NCBI RefSeq assembly: GCF_042408735.1
Contig: NZ_JBHOQV010000070.1
Span: 15,635-79,634, forward strand
Length of the DNA: 64,000 nt
Direction: 5' to 3'
Source: Thermogemmatispora sp042408735
GTDB lineage: Bacteria > Chloroflexota > Ktedonobacteria > Ktedonobacterales > Ktedonobacteraceae
A program made the translations under genes and the position numbers. The notes below the pieces were generated by a model. That model did no database searches, was not told the origin of the DNA, and saw nothing but the letters and a program-made list of their open reading frames with translations. Below are positions 61,697 through 64,000 of the stretch, piece after piece. How positions within the stretch are numbered: the first letter of the stretch is position 1; each line of letters starts with the position of its first letter.

Positions 61697-62798
61697 CGTC
61701 ATCCGGCGAATAACCCGGACTCGTTCAGCTTCCCGGCCAGGGTACCAGCTCTGCCTGTTGATAGCGGGCCAACCCGGCTGGCCACGCTCCCCAGTGCTCA
61801 GCCTGCGACTATGCAGCCTCTTGCACAGAGCCTGAGTTCAGCCTTGTTGAGTGGCTCAGCGGGCTGCGGCGCTCTGGATCTCCAGGGAAGCGATGGGGGT
61901 CTAGAGATCCGGATTCCTGGAGGGTCACTTGACTTTGCGCCAGCGCAGGTTGTCAACAGCAGTGCTTCTAACGCAAGCGTTGGCTCGCCCTCCCCGCAGC
62001 TTACCCCCGTTCCCGTAGCCTCTCCGACGCCTACTCCCTTGCCCACGCCTCCACCAACGGGCAAGCCGACGCCTCCCTTCTCACTGAATGTGACTCAGCT
62101 TCACGGTCTTTTCCCTGGTGCAGTCAGTATGCTGGGTGTGTACCAGCTCCAGGTGACCGACAGCCATGCTGCCTGGTAGGCGGTGTTCGTCTGCAACAAC
62201 CTCTTACCCTTCTCTGCCACTATCGACCAGATGACCTGACCCGATGCCATTGCCGCAGCGCGTGCTGCTGGACAACCCTTCTCCCAGTATCTGCTTCCTC
62301 TCCAGAACGATCCGCAAACGCGCACGCTGTCGGCTCAGCTCACAGCGCTGGCCACTGGTGGGTACTGGCCAGTGGGTGGTTCAGAATGAATGCAGTAGTA
62401 CAAGGTTGGGAAGAGCTTTGAAGAGAGCTGGCAAACTACCTTAACCAGGTCAACAGGCTCATCATGCGATTCCCTGCAAGTTACAGCATCACCCCCTCAT
62501 TCAAGCGACCAATCGCACTTTTGATATCGATGCTGCCTGTAATGGTCGCTGGCCCTGGCCTCAGAAGAACAGTGCTAATGCCCCGACCAACTGGGAACCG
62601 TATCATGGAAATGCTCCAGGGTATACCCAGATTGCGGAATGGGCCATGGACGATGCTTATCAGCAGTTGCCTACCGGTCCTGGTAGAAGCCAAGCGGCCT
62701 TGCAGGCACTTATGGATGTCATTCAAACCATGAACTCGTATATTGACTTGATTGGAGCCTTATCGGTCTTTATCAATCGTGCGTGTCCGCTCGGTTGA
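61697..62798 (+). pseudogene. Broken secreted protein with Pro/Thr linker
   Basis: Coherent protein can be read only across three frames. Frame from 61697 gives a Ser-rich segment, a TPTPLPTPPPTG linker and VTQLHGLFPGAVSML, to TAG at 62177. The same frame goes on sensibly past it (AVFVCNNLLPFSATIDQM) to TGA at 62237, then to TGA at 62387. Frame 62380 follows to a TGA at 62419, then RELANYLNQVNRLI; a third frame from 62487 reads WEPYHGNAPGYTQIAEWAMDD to a stop at 62796. No family is recognised. Confidence 0.65.
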
Positions 62799-62854
62799 TA
62801 CTAGGGGAGAAAGGAGTAAGCGTAGGAGGCTTTTGACTATGGAGAGGAGCCACT

Positions 62855-63880
62855 ATGGGAACAGAGCATGTGCGTAAACTCAGAGCAGGGGTTGCCTCAT
62901 GGAACCGCTGGCGCCGCCGTGAGGTGCCGGTCATAAGGCCAGATCTTCCTCTGGAAAGGGCGGACCTGCGGGGGCTGCCTTTGCAAGGAGCGGATCTCCG
63001 CGAGGCGAATCTTGTAGAGGCTTGCCTGAGGGAGGCAGATCTGCGGCTGGCGAACCTTTACATGGCCGTGCTGCGTGGGGCGGATCTGAGTGAGGCGGAT
63101 CTGAGCGAGGCGGATCTGAGTGGGACTGATCTGCAGGGAGGAAGGCTGGAGGGATCCAACTTGACGAGAGTGTGTGCCCCTGGAGTGATCTTAAGCCAGG
63201 CACGGCTTGTGCGGGCCAACTTGAGGGAGGCTTTTCTGATGGATGCGCTGTTCGAGCAGGCGGATCTGAGCGAGGCCGAGCTGGAAGGAGCCGAGTTGGT
63301 CTATGCCAATCTAGAGGGGGCGTGTCTAGGGCGGGCGAGGCTCGTGCGAGCGAACCTGGGAGGAGCGCAGCTCGAAAGGGCACGCCTGGGGAAGACGTGG
63401 CTGCGTGCAGCCAAACTCAATATGGCGTTGCTGTCTGGAGCGAACCTGGAGGAGTCAGTCTTAGAAGAGGGAGAGCTGGTGGGAGCGTCTCTGGAGGGGG
63501 CATTACTGCGGGGGGCGCGGCTCTCTCGGATCATAACCTATCCACCCTACCCAGACTGGGAGCCAGATTGCGGAGGCTATCCGTTGGAGGGAGCAGATTG
63601 GCGAGGGGCGGATCTGAGCGAGGCAGATCTGGCCGGGGCGGACCTGAGAGGGAGTTGTCTGGCCGGGGCGGATCTGAGGGGAGCCTGTCTGAGGGGGGCG
63701 GATCTGAGGCAGGTGGAGCTGTGGCGAGACTGCCGGGAGCGATGGCCGACAGAGTGCTCAGAGCCGTACGGGCCAGCCAGATTGCAGGGGGCGGACTTGC
63801 GCGAGGCGGATCTGCGGGGGGTGGACCTGCGAGGAATCGAGCTGAGCGGATGCCGCCTGAAGGGGGCAAGGCTAGAGTGA
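62855..63880 (+). CDS. Pentapeptide-repeat protein
   Basis: The 341-aa product is built almost wholly from A(D/N)LxX pentapeptides (ADLRGLPLQGADLREANL and many more), which fold as a right-handed quadrilateral beta-helix. A ~30-residue basic start and two short breaks (around 222-240, PYPDWEPDCGG, and around 292-310) interrupt it. Functions of the family vary; some mimic DNA to inhibit gyrase. No gyrase-specific sign is visible. GAGAGG precedes the ATG. It follows the pseudogene by about 55 nt. Confidence 0.9.
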   Translation: MGTEHVRKLRAGVASWNRWRRREVPVIRPDLPLERADLRGLPLQGADLREANLVEACLREADLRLANLYMAVLRGADLSEADLSEADLSGTDLQGGRLEGSNLTRVCAPGVILSQARLVRANLREAFLMDALFEQADLSEAELEGAELVYANLEGACLGRARLVRANLGGAQLERARLGKTWLRAAKLNMALLSGANLEESVLEEGELVGASLEGALLRGARLSRIITYPPYPDWEPDCGGYPLEGADWRGADLSEADLAGADLRGSCLAGADLRGACLRGADLRQVELWRDCRERWPTECSEPYGPARLQGADLREADLRGVDLRGIELSGCRLKGARLE

Positions 63881-64000
63881 GGAAAGCCCTCAGAGGCTGA
63901 CTGGCTGGTCCCCCTCGGGGGATGAAGCAGGTGCACATCGGAGAGAGAAGCGAGATCGACCGGCTGAGTGACCAGTGACTGGAGGCAGGCGTCCCTGAAG

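Overview
The window is a high-GC bacterial chromosome segment with about 40 genes. The mix of PknB-type kinases, BTAD and STAND NTPase regulators, Pro/Thr-rich linkers, a Thermus-like long isocitrate dehydrogenase and a contractile injection locus suggests a filamentous Chloroflexota such as the Ktedonobacterales (Thermogemmatispora-like). That assignment is inference; no rRNA or marker gene is present to confirm it.

Region 1 (1-23.1 kb) is mostly metabolic. It holds the 3' part of a sensor histidine kinase, a PLP decarboxylase plus cysteine synthase pair (minus strand), leuC-leuD, and a 2-oxoacid dehydrogenase cluster (E1 alpha, E1 beta, E2, a small winged-helix-like protein, E3). Two small membrane proteins, ilvD, a PIG-V-like mannosyltransferase, a CPBP protease and an XRE-NACHT membrane NTPase follow. 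The 1.2 kb gap before leuC carries a degenerate CRISPR-like repeat cluster with a perfect 19-bp inverted repeat. The mannosyltransferase ORF begins with a copy of the promoter, leader and first ~23 codons of ilvD.

Region 2 (23.3-45.1 kb) is a co-directional extracellular-type contractile injection system (eCIS) locus. It has two DUF4255 terminator-like proteins, an AAA+ ATPase, three DUF4157 (eCIS-core) proteins of which one carries a Het-C toxin-like domain and one a second HExxH domain, one sheath, two tubes, a tail-assembly-like protein, a LysM adaptor, a VgrG-like spike, a PAAR tip, gp25 and baseplate J. It ends with an FHA-tail protein I fusion that overlaps by 4 nt a transmembrane Ser/Thr kinase carrying its own FHA domain and an outside beta-propeller. 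I see no tail fibre and no tape-measure gene. The FHA-baseplate plus membrane kinase pair is the most interesting part of the window: it suggests a phosphorylation-controlled, membrane-docked injection machine.

Region 3 (45-64 kb) has a BTAD regulator, a TIR-like STAND NTPase, L-2-hydroxyglutarate oxidase, isocitrate dehydrogenase, an OsmC peroxiredoxin, a ROK-like protein lacking its zinc site, a 65-aa membrane protein, a TPR remnant, a TIR/NB-ARC/TPR protein, an acyl-CoA synthetase, a multiply broken secreted-protein pseudogene and a pentapeptide-repeat protein. The eCIS is thus flanked by STAND NTPases on both sides.
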